The position numbers and the translations under genes were made by a program. This document shows, piece after piece, positions 1-5,830 of a stretch of 13,035 nucleotides of DNA (position 1 is its first letter; each line of letters opens with the position of its first letter). The notes beneath the pieces are model-generated. The model was given only the letters and a program-made list of their open reading frames with translations. It searched no databases and had not been told where the DNA came from. Origin of the DNA: Flavobacteriales bacterium (GTDB lineage: Bacteria; Bacteroidota; Bacteroidia; Flavobacteriales; Flavobacteriaceae); the NCBI GenBank assembly GCA_002737105.1, contig NSHO01000036.1, forward strand, positions 1 to 13,035. Reading direction: 5' to 3'.

Positions 1-40
1 TTAAATAAATTATCAATTATAGATTTTGAATAATAAAGAG

Positions 41-48
41 TAAATTTG
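41..48 (+). promoter_or_regulatory. Candidate -7 promoter box for rsgA
   Basis: The octamer TAAATTTG matches the Bacteroidota -7 consensus TAnnTTTG and lies 23 nt before the rsgA start codon, which would give a short leader of roughly 20 nt. A TTTG at 25-28 is only 12 nt upstream, too close for the usual 17-23 nt spacing, so the -33 element is not convincing. Six fixed bases occur often by chance in AT-rich DNA, so this rests on position. Confidence 0.35.
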
Positions 49-71
49 TCATTCATCGTTTACAAATTAAC

Positions 72-1049
72 ATGACAGGAACCGTTTATAAATCTACCGG
101 AAGTTGGTATTACGTAAAATCCGATGATAACCAATTTTATAATTGTCGTATCAAAGGTAAATTCCGTATCAAAGGCATTAAAAGCACCAATCCAATTGCA
201 GTAGGCGATGTGGTAGATTTTGATTTAGACGAAACCGTAGATGAAGTAAACGGAATTATCACACATATTCACGATAGAAAAAATTATATTGTACGAAAGT
301 CGGTAAATTTATCAAAGCAAACACATATTATTGCCTCTAATATTGACATTGGTTTTTTAATTGTCACCATCAACAATCCAATTACTACAACTAGTTTTAT
401 TGATAGATTTTTAGTTACTGCAAAAGCGTATGGCATTGAAGCAATTTTAATTTTCAATAAAATTGATACCTTTGACGAGGCTACTTTAAACGAACAATTG
501 TATTTACAACACATTTACACCCAAATTGGTTACACTTGTTTACGAGTTTCAGCTACAGATAATAAAGGCGTTGCTGAATTAATGGATATTATGAAAGGTA
601 AAGTGTCTATGTTTTCTGGACATTCTGGTGTTGGAAAATCTACTCTAGTAAATGCCATTGAGCCTACATTAAAATTAAAAACTAAAGAAATTTCTAATTC
701 GCACGCCCAAGGGCAACATACTACCACTTTTGCGGAAATGTTTGATTTGTCAAATAATATCCGAATTATTGATACACCAGGAATTAGAGGTTTTGGAATG
801 GTAGACATGGAAAAACAAGAAGTTTCGGATTACTTTCCTGAACTTTTTGCTTTGAAAGAAGCGTGTAAATTTAACAATTGCTTGCATAAAGAAGAGCCAA
901 ATTGTGCCGTAAAAAAAGCTTTAGACGAAGATAAAATTACTTGGAGTAGGTACCAAAGTTATTTGAAAATTTTAGAAGGCGATGAAGAGCAATACCGAAA
1001 TGACATTTACGGAGAAGACAGAATTGCTAGCGATGAAACGAGAAAATAA
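72..1049 (+). CDS. rsgA: Ribosome small subunit-dependent GTPase A (RsgA/YjeQ)
   Basis: A circularly permuted GTPase that helps the 30S ribosomal subunit mature in the cytoplasm; its GTP hydrolysis is stimulated by the 30S subunit. The 325 residues show an N-terminal OB-fold region (about 1-70), then GTPase motifs in the permuted order typical of the family: G4 NKID at 129-132, G1 P-loop GHSGVGKST at 183-191 and G3 DTPG at 234-237. A C-terminal zinc-binding pattern follows, with Cys265, Cys270, His272 and Cys278. Length is close to normal for the family. ATG at 72 is the first start in frame and lies just after a candidate promoter. It leads a plus-strand gene train; dtd begins 19 nt after its stop, and that gap is a degenerate 7-bp repeat. 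Nothing is truncated. Identification is secure. Confidence 0.97.
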   Translation: MTGTVYKSTGSWYYVKSDDNQFYNCRIKGKFRIKGIKSTNPIAVGDVVDFDLDETVDEVNGIITHIHDRKNYIVRKSVNLSKQTHIIASNIDIGFLIVTINNPITTTSFIDRFLVTAKAYGIEAILIFNKIDTFDEATLNEQLYLQHIYTQIGYTCLRVSATDNKGVAELMDIMKGKVSMFSGHSGVGKSTLVNAIEPTLKLKTKEISNSHAQGQHTTTFAEMFDLSNNIRIIDTPGIRGFGMVDMEKQEVSDYFPELFALKEACKFNNCLHKEEPNCAVKKALDEDKITWSRYQSYLKILEGDEEQYRNDIYGEDRIASDETRK

Positions 1050-1068
1050 TTTATAATTTACAATTATA
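1048..1068 (+). repeat. Degenerate 7-bp repeat (three units) between rsgA and dtd
   Basis: The gap from the rsgA stop codon to the dtd start reads as three related heptamers, AATTTAT, AATTTAC and AATTATA. The array begins inside the rsgA TAA and ends on the base before the dtd ATG. It is short and AT-only apart from one C, so alone it would be unremarkable; it is listed because similar arrays recur in this window. Confidence 0.4.
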
Positions 1069-1521
1069 ATGAAAGTAGTTATTCAAAGAGTTTTCGATGC
1101 TTCGGTTACAATTAATCAAAATATTGTAGCTAAAATAAATAATGGTCTTTTGGTTTTAGTAGGTATTGAAGAAGCAGATACGTTAGAAGATATTAATTGG
1201 TTGGTTTCTAAAATTGTATATCTTCGTATTTTCGAAGATGTAAATAAAGTAATGAACCTTTCAGTTAAAGATTGTGATGGCGAAATAATTGTTGTAAGTC
1301 AATTTACCCTTCATGCATTAACTAAAAAAGGCAATAGACCAAGTTACATTAAAGCCGCGAAACCAGAAATTGCCATTCCGATATATGAAAAATTTATACT
1401 ACAATTGGAATTAGAATTAGGAAAAAGCATTCAAACAGGACAATTTGGTGCTGATATGAAAGTAGCATTAGTCAATGACGGACCAGTGACTATAATTATT
1501 GATAGTAAAAATAAAGAGTAG
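1069..1521 (+). CDS. dtd: D-aminoacyl-tRNA deacylase (DTD)
   Basis: Cytoplasmic proofreading enzyme that removes D-amino acids (and, in this family, mischarged glycine) from tRNA, recycling the tRNA. The 150-residue protein has the usual family length and begins with the typical MKVVIQRV strand. The two signature active-site segments are present: SQFTLHA at 77-83, with the threonine at 80, and the Gly-cisPro motif in NDGPVT at 136-141, which provides chirality selection. It lies 19 nt downstream of rsgA and its stop is 1 nt before the next small gene, so it is almost certainly co-transcribed and perhaps translationally coupled with the genes that follow. No unusual features. Confidence 0.97.
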   Translation: MKVVIQRVFDASVTINQNIVAKINNGLLVLVGIEEADTLEDINWLVSKIVYLRIFEDVNKVMNLSVKDCDGEIIVVSQFTLHALTKKGNRPSYIKAAKPEIAIPIYEKFILQLELELGKSIQTGQFGADMKVALVNDGPVTIIIDSKNKE

Positions 1522-1522
1522 T

Positions 1523-1696
1523 ATGAAAAATTTCAATTTTAAAAGATTTATCATCGAGATGCTAATTTACGCTGTAATAATGTATTTTGCAGAATATAAA
1601 GATGTTCAAAAAGCTATAACAGCTGGTTTGTTTTATGGTTTTTCTATGTCGATTTTTAATTCATTTATCCTACCAAAATTCCAAAAAAAGATATAA
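1523..1696 (+). CDS. Small two-helix membrane protein of unknown function, 57 aa
   Basis: I do not recognise a named family. The ATG at 1523 lies 1 nt after the dtd stop, and the TAA ends 1 nt before the next gene's ATG, so the reading frame exactly fills the space between two secure genes; this is the main argument that it is real. The 57 residues contain two hydrophobic stretches, about 8-23 and 31-50, joined by a short charged turn (EYKDVQK) and ending in a basic tail (PKFQKKI), consistent with a two-pass inner-membrane protein with a basic N-terminus (MKNFNFKR). An earlier in-frame ATG at 1499 lies inside dtd and would only add charged residues, so I prefer 1523. No enzymatic motif is visible. 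The context, packed between tRNA proofreading and nucleotide clean-up genes, does not reveal a function. Confidence 0.62.
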   Translation: MKNFNFKRFIIEMLIYAVIMYFAEYKDVQKAITAGLFYGFSMSIFNSFILPKFQKKI

Positions 1697-1697
1697 T

Positions 1698-2024
1698 ATG
1701 AACATACAAAATGCTCAACTTGACGTTGATAATTGGATAAAAAACCATGGCGTTCGCTACTTTAACGAGTTAACCAATATGGCTCAACTTACAGAAGAAG
1801 TAGGAGAAGTGGCTCGAATTATTGCCCGCAGATACGGAGAACAATCCGAAAAAGAATCCGATAAAAATAAAGATTTAGGGGAAGAATTAGCAGACGTAAT
1901 GTTTGTCGTTTTATGTTTGGCCAATCAAACCGGAATCAATTTGCAAGAAGCCTTTGATAAAAAACTCGACTTAAAAACCAACCGCGACCACGACCGTCAT
2001 CAGAACAACGAAAAATTGAAGTAA
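1698..2024 (+). CDS. MazG-like nucleotide pyrophosphohydrolase
   Basis: All-alpha NTP pyrophosphohydrolase of the MazG/RS21-C6 type, which hydrolyses (d)NTPs to monophosphates and pyrophosphate, probably to remove non-canonical nucleotides. In the 108 residues the metal-binding pattern is visible in two helices: LTEEVGEVAR (Glu33, Glu34 and Glu37) and, after a charged linker, GEELADVMF (Glu62, Glu63 and Asp66), giving the family's ExxE...ExxD arrangement. It is a single-domain protein, much shorter than the two-domain MazG of E. coli. The reading frame is open back to 1635, but ATG at 1698 is the sensible start: it follows the previous stop by 1 nt and begins right before the conserved helices. 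The exact substrate cannot be read from sequence. Confidence 0.9.
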   Translation: MNIQNAQLDVDNWIKNHGVRYFNELTNMAQLTEEVGEVARIIARRYGEQSEKESDKNKDLGEELADVMFVVLCLANQTGINLQEAFDKKLDLKTNRDHDRHQNNEKLK

Positions 2025-2026
2025 TT

Positions 2027-3280
2027 GTGAATCTAAAAATTCAAAATTCAAAATTCAAAATTCAAAATTCAATTTTGAAAATAACGGGTTCCAAATCGGA
2101 AACTAACCGTTTATTAGTTTTACAAGCTTTATACCCAAATTTAGTTTTAGAAAATACCTCTAATTCCGATGATTCGGAAGTGATGATAAAAGCTCTGAAT
2201 ACCCAATACCCAATACCCAATACCCAATACCCAAAAATAGACGTTCATCACGCAGGAACAGCTATGCGATTTTTATCCGCTTATTTTGCTATTCAAGAAG
2301 GAAATGAAGTACAACTTACTGGTTCTTCTAGGATGAAAGAAAGACCAATTCGGATTTTAGTTGAAGCTTTAAATCAACTAGGAGCCGAAATCACATATGA
2401 AGAAAAAGATGGATTTCCACCATTAAAAATCAAGGGGAAAAAACTTACAAAAAACAAAGTTTCACTTCCAGCAAACGTCAGTAGTCAATATATTTCTGCA
2501 TTATTGTTAATCGCACCAAAATTAGAAAACGGATTGGAATTAATTTTGGAAGGAGAAATCACCTCGGTTTCTTATATAAAAATGACATTGGCTTTATTAA
2601 ATGAAATAGGAATTACGACTTCATTTATTGAAAATAAAATTATTGTTAAACCACAATTCGCAATTCAAAATTCACAATTTACCATTGAATCTGATTGGTC
2701 TTCAGCATCTTATTGGTATTCAATTATTGCCCTATCTGAAATGGGTACGCAAATTACCTTATCAAGTTTTAAAGAAAATAGTTTACAAGGCGATGCAGTT
2801 TTAGCAGAAATGTATAAAAATTTTGGAGTGGAAACCATTTTCAATGACAATAATTCAATAACAATTTCAAAAATCAATAATAAATTTCAAAAATCATTTA
2901 ATTTCAATCTTCAATCGTCTCCCGATATTACCCAAACTATTGCAGTAACTTGCTTTGGATTAGGAATCAGTTGTCATTTAACGGGTTTGCACACGTTGAA
3001 AATTAAAGAAACCGACCGACTTGAAGCTTTAAAAATAGAATTAACCAAACTAGGGGCAACAATTTCTATTACCAATGATTCATTAACACTTGAAAAATCA
3101 GAAAATATAAAACCCAACATAAATATTGCTACCTATCAAGATCACAGAATGGCTATGGCTTTTGCACCTTTGGCTTTAAAAGTGCCAATAATAATTGAAA
3201 ATGTTGAGGTGGTTTCAAAATCGTATCCAACTTTTTGGGATGATTTAGCTGCGTTTAATTTTTCAGTTGTAAATGAATAA
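2027..3280 (+). CDS. aroA: 3-phosphoshikimate 1-carboxyvinyltransferase (EPSP synthase)
   Basis: Sixth step of the shikimate pathway: joins shikimate 3-phosphate and phosphoenolpyruvate to form EPSP on the way to chorismate and aromatic amino acids; cytoplasmic. The 417 residues contain GSKSETNR at 21-28, HAGTAMRF at 76-82 (the glyphosate-site glycine is retained), RMKERP at 102-107, SSQ at 152-154, DWSSASY at 223-229, Asp300 in SPDITQT, KETDR at 327-331, DHRMAMAFA at 372-380 and Lys398, so it appears catalytically intact. The start is GTG at 2027, 2 nt after the upstream stop; a TTG at 2075 would leave too little before the GSKS motif. Oddly, three stretches of 7-bp tandem repeats lie inside the frame and encode low-complexity residues: 4-17 (KIQNSKFKIQNSIL), 58-70 (NTQYPIPNTQYPK) and about 210-219. 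All fall outside the recognised motifs. Confidence 0.97.
   Translation: MNLKIQNSKFKIQNSILKITGSKSETNRLLVLQALYPNLVLENTSNSDDSEVMIKALNTQYPIPNTQYPKIDVHHAGTAMRFLSAYFAIQEGNEVQLTGSSRMKERPIRILVEALNQLGAEITYEEKDGFPPLKIKGKKLTKNKVSLPANVSSQYISALLLIAPKLENGLELILEGEITSVSYIKMTLALLNEIGITTSFIENKIIVKPQFAIQNSQFTIESDWSSASYWYSIIALSEMGTQITLSSFKENSLQGDAVLAEMYKNFGVETIFNDNNSITISKINNKFQKSFNFNLQSSPDITQTIAVTCFGLGISCHLTGLHTLKIKETDRLEALKIELTKLGATISITNDSLTLEKSENIKPNINIATYQDHRMAMAFAPLALKVPIIIENVEVVSKSYPTFWDDLAAFNFSVVNE
2036..2079 (+). repeat. Five perfect AAAATTC repeats plus inverted end, inside the aroA start
   Basis: Five perfect copies of the heptamer AAAATTC run from 2036 to 2070 (35 bp). The last copies then enter a palindrome: TTCAAAAT at 2061-2068 and ATTTTGAA at 2072-2079 form an 8-bp perfect inverted repeat around TCA. 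The array starts 9 nt after the aroA GTG codon, so it is translated, and the hairpin would sit in the early coding region of the mRNA. Gain or loss of one unit would shift the reading frame. Confidence 0.9.
2198..2232 (+). repeat. Five perfect AATACCC repeats inside aroA
   Basis: Five perfect tandem copies of AATACCC (35 bp) encode residues 58-69 of AroA, NTQYPIPNTQYP. The array lies between the conserved segment SNSDDSEVMIKAL and the HAGTAMR motif, where EPSP synthases normally have a variable loop, so the protein can probably tolerate it. The unit is not a multiple of three, so a change in copy number would break the frame. Confidence 0.9.
2653..2687 (+). repeat. Degenerate ACAATTC-type repeat inside aroA
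   Basis: Consecutive heptamers ACAATTC, GCAATTC, AAAATTC, ACAATTT and ACCATTG form a decaying 7-bp array. It encodes AroA residues around 210-220 (QFAIQNSQFTI) just before the DWSSASY motif. The third unit is identical to the unit of the array at the aroA start, which links the two. Being degenerate, it looks older than the perfect arrays and is less likely to change length. Confidence 0.7.
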
Positions 3281-3315
3281 TTGACGAATTGAAAATTGAC
3301 AAATTGGCTAATTAG
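3279..3315 (+). repeat. 7-8 bp AATTG repeat bridging the aroA and mlaF stop codons
   Basis: AATTG recurs at 3279, 3287, 3294 and 3302, with AATTA at 3310, giving units of 7-8 bp (AATTGACG, AATTGAA, AATTGACA, AATTGGCT). The array starts within the aroA stop codon and ends on the mlaF stop codon (3312-3314), so it fills the whole convergent gap. No GC-rich hairpin plus T-run is present, so I see no conventional terminator for either gene here. Confidence 0.65.
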
Positions 3316-4079
3316 ATATCATCTTCCAAGTACATTTTTCTAACACGTTTAAATAATTCACTGGAATATACAAAGTCGGTAACAGCGGTATTATCGGTTT
3401 TAAAAATTTCTTTATTTGTGCCTTCCCATTCTAATAATCCGTTTTTAAGAAACACAATTTTTTCTCCAATTTCCATTACCGAATTCATATCGTGTGTGTT
3501 TACCACTGTTGTAATATTATATTCTTTAGTAATTTCTTGAATTAAATTGTCAATTACGATAGCTGTTTTTGGATCCAAACCCGAATTTGGTTCGTCGCAA
3601 AATAAATATTTAGGATTATTTACAATAGCTCTTGCAATGGCTACCCGTTTTTGCATTCCTCCAGATATTTCCGAAGGTTTTTTATGGTTGGCATTAACTA
3701 AATTTACTCTATCAATTACAAAATTTACACGCTCTTTAATTTCAATTGGCGATTTATTAGTAAACATTTTTAAAGGAAAACCAACATTTTCTTCAACCGT
3801 CATGCTGTCAAACAAAGCCCCTCCTTGAAAAACCACTCCAATTTCTGTACGAAGATCTCGCTTTTCATCTTTATTTAAATCTTTATAAATTCGATTATCG
3901 AACAAGATGTCGCCACTATCAATTTCATGAACGCCTAATAATGATTTTAAAAAAACCGTTTTTCCAGAACCACTTTGACCAATTACTAAACTAGTTTTAC
4001 CAGCTTCAAAACTAGTGCTAATTCCTTTTAGAATCATCTGGTCGCCAAAACTTTTTTGAATGTTATGTACTTTTATCAT
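3312..4079 (-). CDS. mlaF: ABC transporter ATP-binding protein, MlaF-type
   Basis: Cytoplasmic ATPase of an MCE/Mla-type ABC transporter, the system that moves phospholipids between inner and outer membranes in Gram-negative bacteria. In the 255 residues: Walker A GQSGSGKT at 34-41, Q-loop Gln85, signature SGGMQKR at 139-145, Walker B with YLFCDEP at 158-164, D-loop SGLDP at 166-170 and switch His196. The frame is open to 4139, but ATG at 4079 is preferred: it overlaps the mlaE stop as ATGA and starts directly with the typical MIKVHNIQKSFG strand. The C-terminal tail ends in acidic LEDDI. The periplasmic MCE partner (MlaD type) is not in the window. Assignment to the Mla family rests on the paired permease; the transport direction and exact lipid are not shown by sequence. 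Confidence 0.92.
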   Translation of the reverse strand: MIKVHNIQKSFGDQMILKGISTSFEAGKTSLVIGQSGSGKTVFLKSLLGVHEIDSGDILFDNRIYKDLNKDEKRDLRTEIGVVFQGGALFDSMTVEENVGFPLKMFTNKSPIEIKERVNFVIDRVNLVNANHKKPSEISGGMQKRVAIARAIVNNPKYLFCDEPNSGLDPKTAIVIDNLIQEITKEYNITTVVNTHDMNSVMEIGEKIVFLKNGLLEWEGTNKEIFKTDNTAVTDFVYSSELFKRVRKMYLEDDI

Positions 4080-4825
4080 TTGCTTAAAAGTAATTGGGTT
4101 AAAATATAATTCATTAAAATAATTATAACAGAGGTCCAAACAAACGATACTGTACTGGCTTTTCCAACTTCTAAAGCACCACCTTTCATATAAAATCCGT
4201 GAAAGGAAGGTATTGTAGCTAATATAAACGCGAAAACTAAGGTTTTAATAAACGCATAGGCAATATGAAAAGGAATAAACTCTTTTTGAATACCTGTAAT
4301 AAATTCTGAACTAGTGGTGAAATCGCCATAAACACCAGCGATATACCCACCAAAAATACCCAAAAACATGGCAATTCCTATGATGAAAGGATACAATAAT
4401 GCGGCAATCATTTTTGGAAAAACCAAATAATTTAAGGCATTTACACCCATTACTTCTAGTGCTTCAATTTGCTCAGTAACGCGCATAGAACCTATGCTTG
4501 AAGTAATAAAAGATCCCATTTTACCAGCCATAATAATAGAAATAAAAGTAGGCGCAAACTCTAAAATTATCGATTGACGGGTAGCAAAACCAATTAAATA
4601 TTTTGGAATTAAAGGATCTGTTAAATTTAATGCGGTTTGAATTGCTACAACACCGCCCACAAAAATCGATATGAAACATACAATTCCCAAAGAATCAATA
4701 ATTAAATCATCAATTTCTTTTAAGATAAGTTGTTTCATCACAGACCATTTTACGGGACGATTAAAAACCTCTTTCAGCATGATGAAATAACGACCAATTT
4801 GCGATAAATATCTAATGAGCATCAT
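4076..4825 (-). CDS. mlaE: ABC transporter permease, MlaE/YrbE-type
   Basis: Inner-membrane permease of an MCE/Mla-type lipid transporter, expected to pair with the downstream ATPase. The 249 residues contain an amphipathic N-terminal helix region and several hydrophobic segments (roughly 43-66, 87-101, 138-165, 186-204 and 226-246). The family's conserved cytoplasmic stretch is present at about 89-138: EFAPTFISIIMAGKMGS, then MRVTEQIEALEVMGVNAL and a YLVFPK end, likely the ATPase contact. Two adjacent ATG codons (4825 and 4822) could start it and cannot be separated by sequence. The stop overlaps the mlaF start by 4 nt, indicating translational coupling. The upstream gene on the same strand is a glycosyltransferase ending 73 nt away; no clear promoter lies in between. 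Confidence 0.92.
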   Translation of the reverse strand: MMLIRYLSQIGRYFIMLKEVFNRPVKWSVMKQLILKEIDDLIIDSLGIVCFISIFVGGVVAIQTALNLTDPLIPKYLIGFATRQSIILEFAPTFISIIMAGKMGSFITSSIGSMRVTEQIEALEVMGVNALNYLVFPKMIAALLYPFIIGIAMFLGIFGGYIAGVYGDFTTSSEFITGIQKEFIPFHIAYAFIKTLVFAFILATIPSFHGFYMKGGALEVGKASTVSFVWTSVIIILMNYILTQLLLSK

Positions 4826-4887
4826 TTGTTGGGGTTCGATTTATAAATTATTGTATTCAGTAAAAATACTATTTTTGTTTTGATTTT

Positions 4888-4905
4888 ACTTTAAAACTTT
4901 AAAAC
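4888..4905 (-). repeat. Two-unit 8-bp repeat at the glycosyltransferase stop
   Basis: On the plus strand ACTTTAAA occurs twice in tandem followed by AAC. The repeat covers the glycosyltransferase stop codon (4899-4901). With only two units of pure AT-type sequence it could be chance; noted because other short arrays here also sit on stop codons. Confidence 0.3.
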
Positions 4906-5747
4906 AACTTCTCTTTCATTTTTTTCCATCTATAACTTCTAATCCATTTTGCTTGTTCTGAAGAAACAAATAAAGGTTTTCCTGAAGATTTTGCTTTCCA
5001 AAATCCTAAAATGTAATCTATAAATAAAAAAGGTTTTCCTTTTCTTGTAGCTAATTTTATTGATGCAACTGCAGTAATAAAAAATCCGTAACCCAAGCTA
5101 TAAAACGCTTCGCCTTGCTTGTATCTTGCGGCTTTAGTATAACTTGCGCCGGTTGGTTTTAAGTGTTTTACGTGCAAACTTTCATCGGTAACCACTTTCC
5201 AATTGTAAAATTTACATAATAATTCATCTACAGTGTCCCAACCCATTGCAGGTTTTAATCCGCCAATTTGCTTGTACGTTTCTTTTCTATATGCTTTTAA
5301 TGCGCCTCTAATGTGGTCTTTATCGGTTAAGTTTTCTAAAATCCAATCGCCATTTTTTTCAATATAACAAAAACCACCAACCATTCCAATTGTTGAATCA
5401 GATTGAAAATGTTTTATGATAGTTTCAAAATAATTATTTGGAAAAATCAAATCGGCATCTACTTTTACGATAACATCGTATTGGTCATCAATATGTTTTT
5501 CACCTTCATGAAACGCTTGAATTACTTTACTTCCTGGAAGATGAATCGCATCCGATTTTTTATTGACTAAAGTAATAAACGGATATTTTTCGGAAAAATT
5601 GGTTACAATTTCAGCGGTATTATCTTTTGAGCCATCATTCACCACAATAATTTTCGATGGCAAAACGGTTTGTGCTACCAAAGATTGTAATGTTAGAGCC
5701 ATAAAAGCTTCTTCGTTGTAAGCGGGTACGATAATGTAATATTTCAT
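4899..5747 (-). CDS. Family 2 glycosyltransferase (GT-A fold)
   Basis: A cytoplasmic, probably membrane-associated enzyme that transfers a sugar from a nucleotide-sugar donor, likely in polysaccharide, glycolipid or glycoprotein assembly. In 282 residues: PAYNEE at 8-13 at the start of the nucleotide-binding fold, VVNDGS at 35-40, the metal-binding DAD within KVDADL at 95-100, and a likely catalytic-base region GWDTVDELL at 169-177. The C-terminal third is basic and aromatic, with a weakly hydrophobic stretch around 219-232 but no clear transmembrane helix. It lies 70 nt downstream of a methyltransferase on the same strand and 73 nt upstream of mlaE, so the four genes may form one envelope-related unit. 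Donor and acceptor cannot be inferred. Confidence 0.9.
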   Translation of the reverse strand: MKYYIIVPAYNEEAFMALTLQSLVAQTVLPSKIIVVNDGSKDNTAEIVTNFSEKYPFITLVNKKSDAIHLPGSKVIQAFHEGEKHIDDQYDVIVKVDADLIFPNNYFETIIKHFQSDSTIGMVGGFCYIEKNGDWILENLTDKDHIRGALKAYRKETYKQIGGLKPAMGWDTVDELLCKFYNWKVVTDESLHVKHLKPTGASYTKAARYKQGEAFYSLGYGFFITAVASIKLATRKGKPFLFIDYILGFWKAKSSGKPLFVSSEQAKWIRSYRWKKMKEKLF

Positions 5748-5752
5748 GTGGA

Positions 5753-5830
5753 AAATTCCAATTTTTTTAAAATTCCAAATTCCAACTTAAAAGGTTGCAT
5801 AATTTGGGATTTGGGATTTATATTTTGGGA
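5753..5830 (-). repeat. Heptamer arrays AAATTCC / TTTGGGA forming an imperfect inverted repeat
   Basis: AAATTCC occurs at 5753-5759, 5770-5776 and 5777-5783; TTTGGGA occurs at 5803-5809, 5810-5816 and 5824-5830. The two sets face each other: 5770-5785 can pair with 5804-5819 over 16 positions with two mismatches (G-U wobbles if read on the plus strand, A-C mismatches on the transcribed minus strand) and an 18-nt loop. The structure contains the methyltransferase stop codon (5818-5820), and the last TTTGGGA lies within its final codons. It fills the gap before the glycosyltransferase, where it could affect transcript processing or termination; that role is inference. Confidence 0.75.

Noticed and set aside
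530..808. Antisense open frame inside rsgA (and similar frames inside mlaF, gcvP, the amidohydrolase and KAS III genes)
   Set aside because: These lie opposite strongly conserved genes, show no domain or sensible composition and have no promoter or spacing support.
1635..1697. Longer N-terminus for the MazG-like protein
   Set aside because: The extension overlaps the small membrane-protein gene in another frame, and ATG at 1698 fits the 1-nt spacing and the start of the conserved helix.
2036..2079. Repeat arrays as a CRISPR
   Set aside because: Units are 7 bp in direct tandem with no unique spacers and no cas genes nearby.
4080..4139. Longer N-terminus for the MlaF-type ATPase
   Set aside because: It would overlap mlaE by about 60 nt and add residues absent from ABC ATPases; ATG at 4079 gives the usual ATGA coupling.
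4862..4876. Short hairpin AAAAATA/TATTTTT between the glycosyltransferase and mlaE as a terminator
   Set aside because: The arms are separated by one base, the stem is A/T only and no separate T-run follows, so it may well be chance; the genes look co-transcribed.
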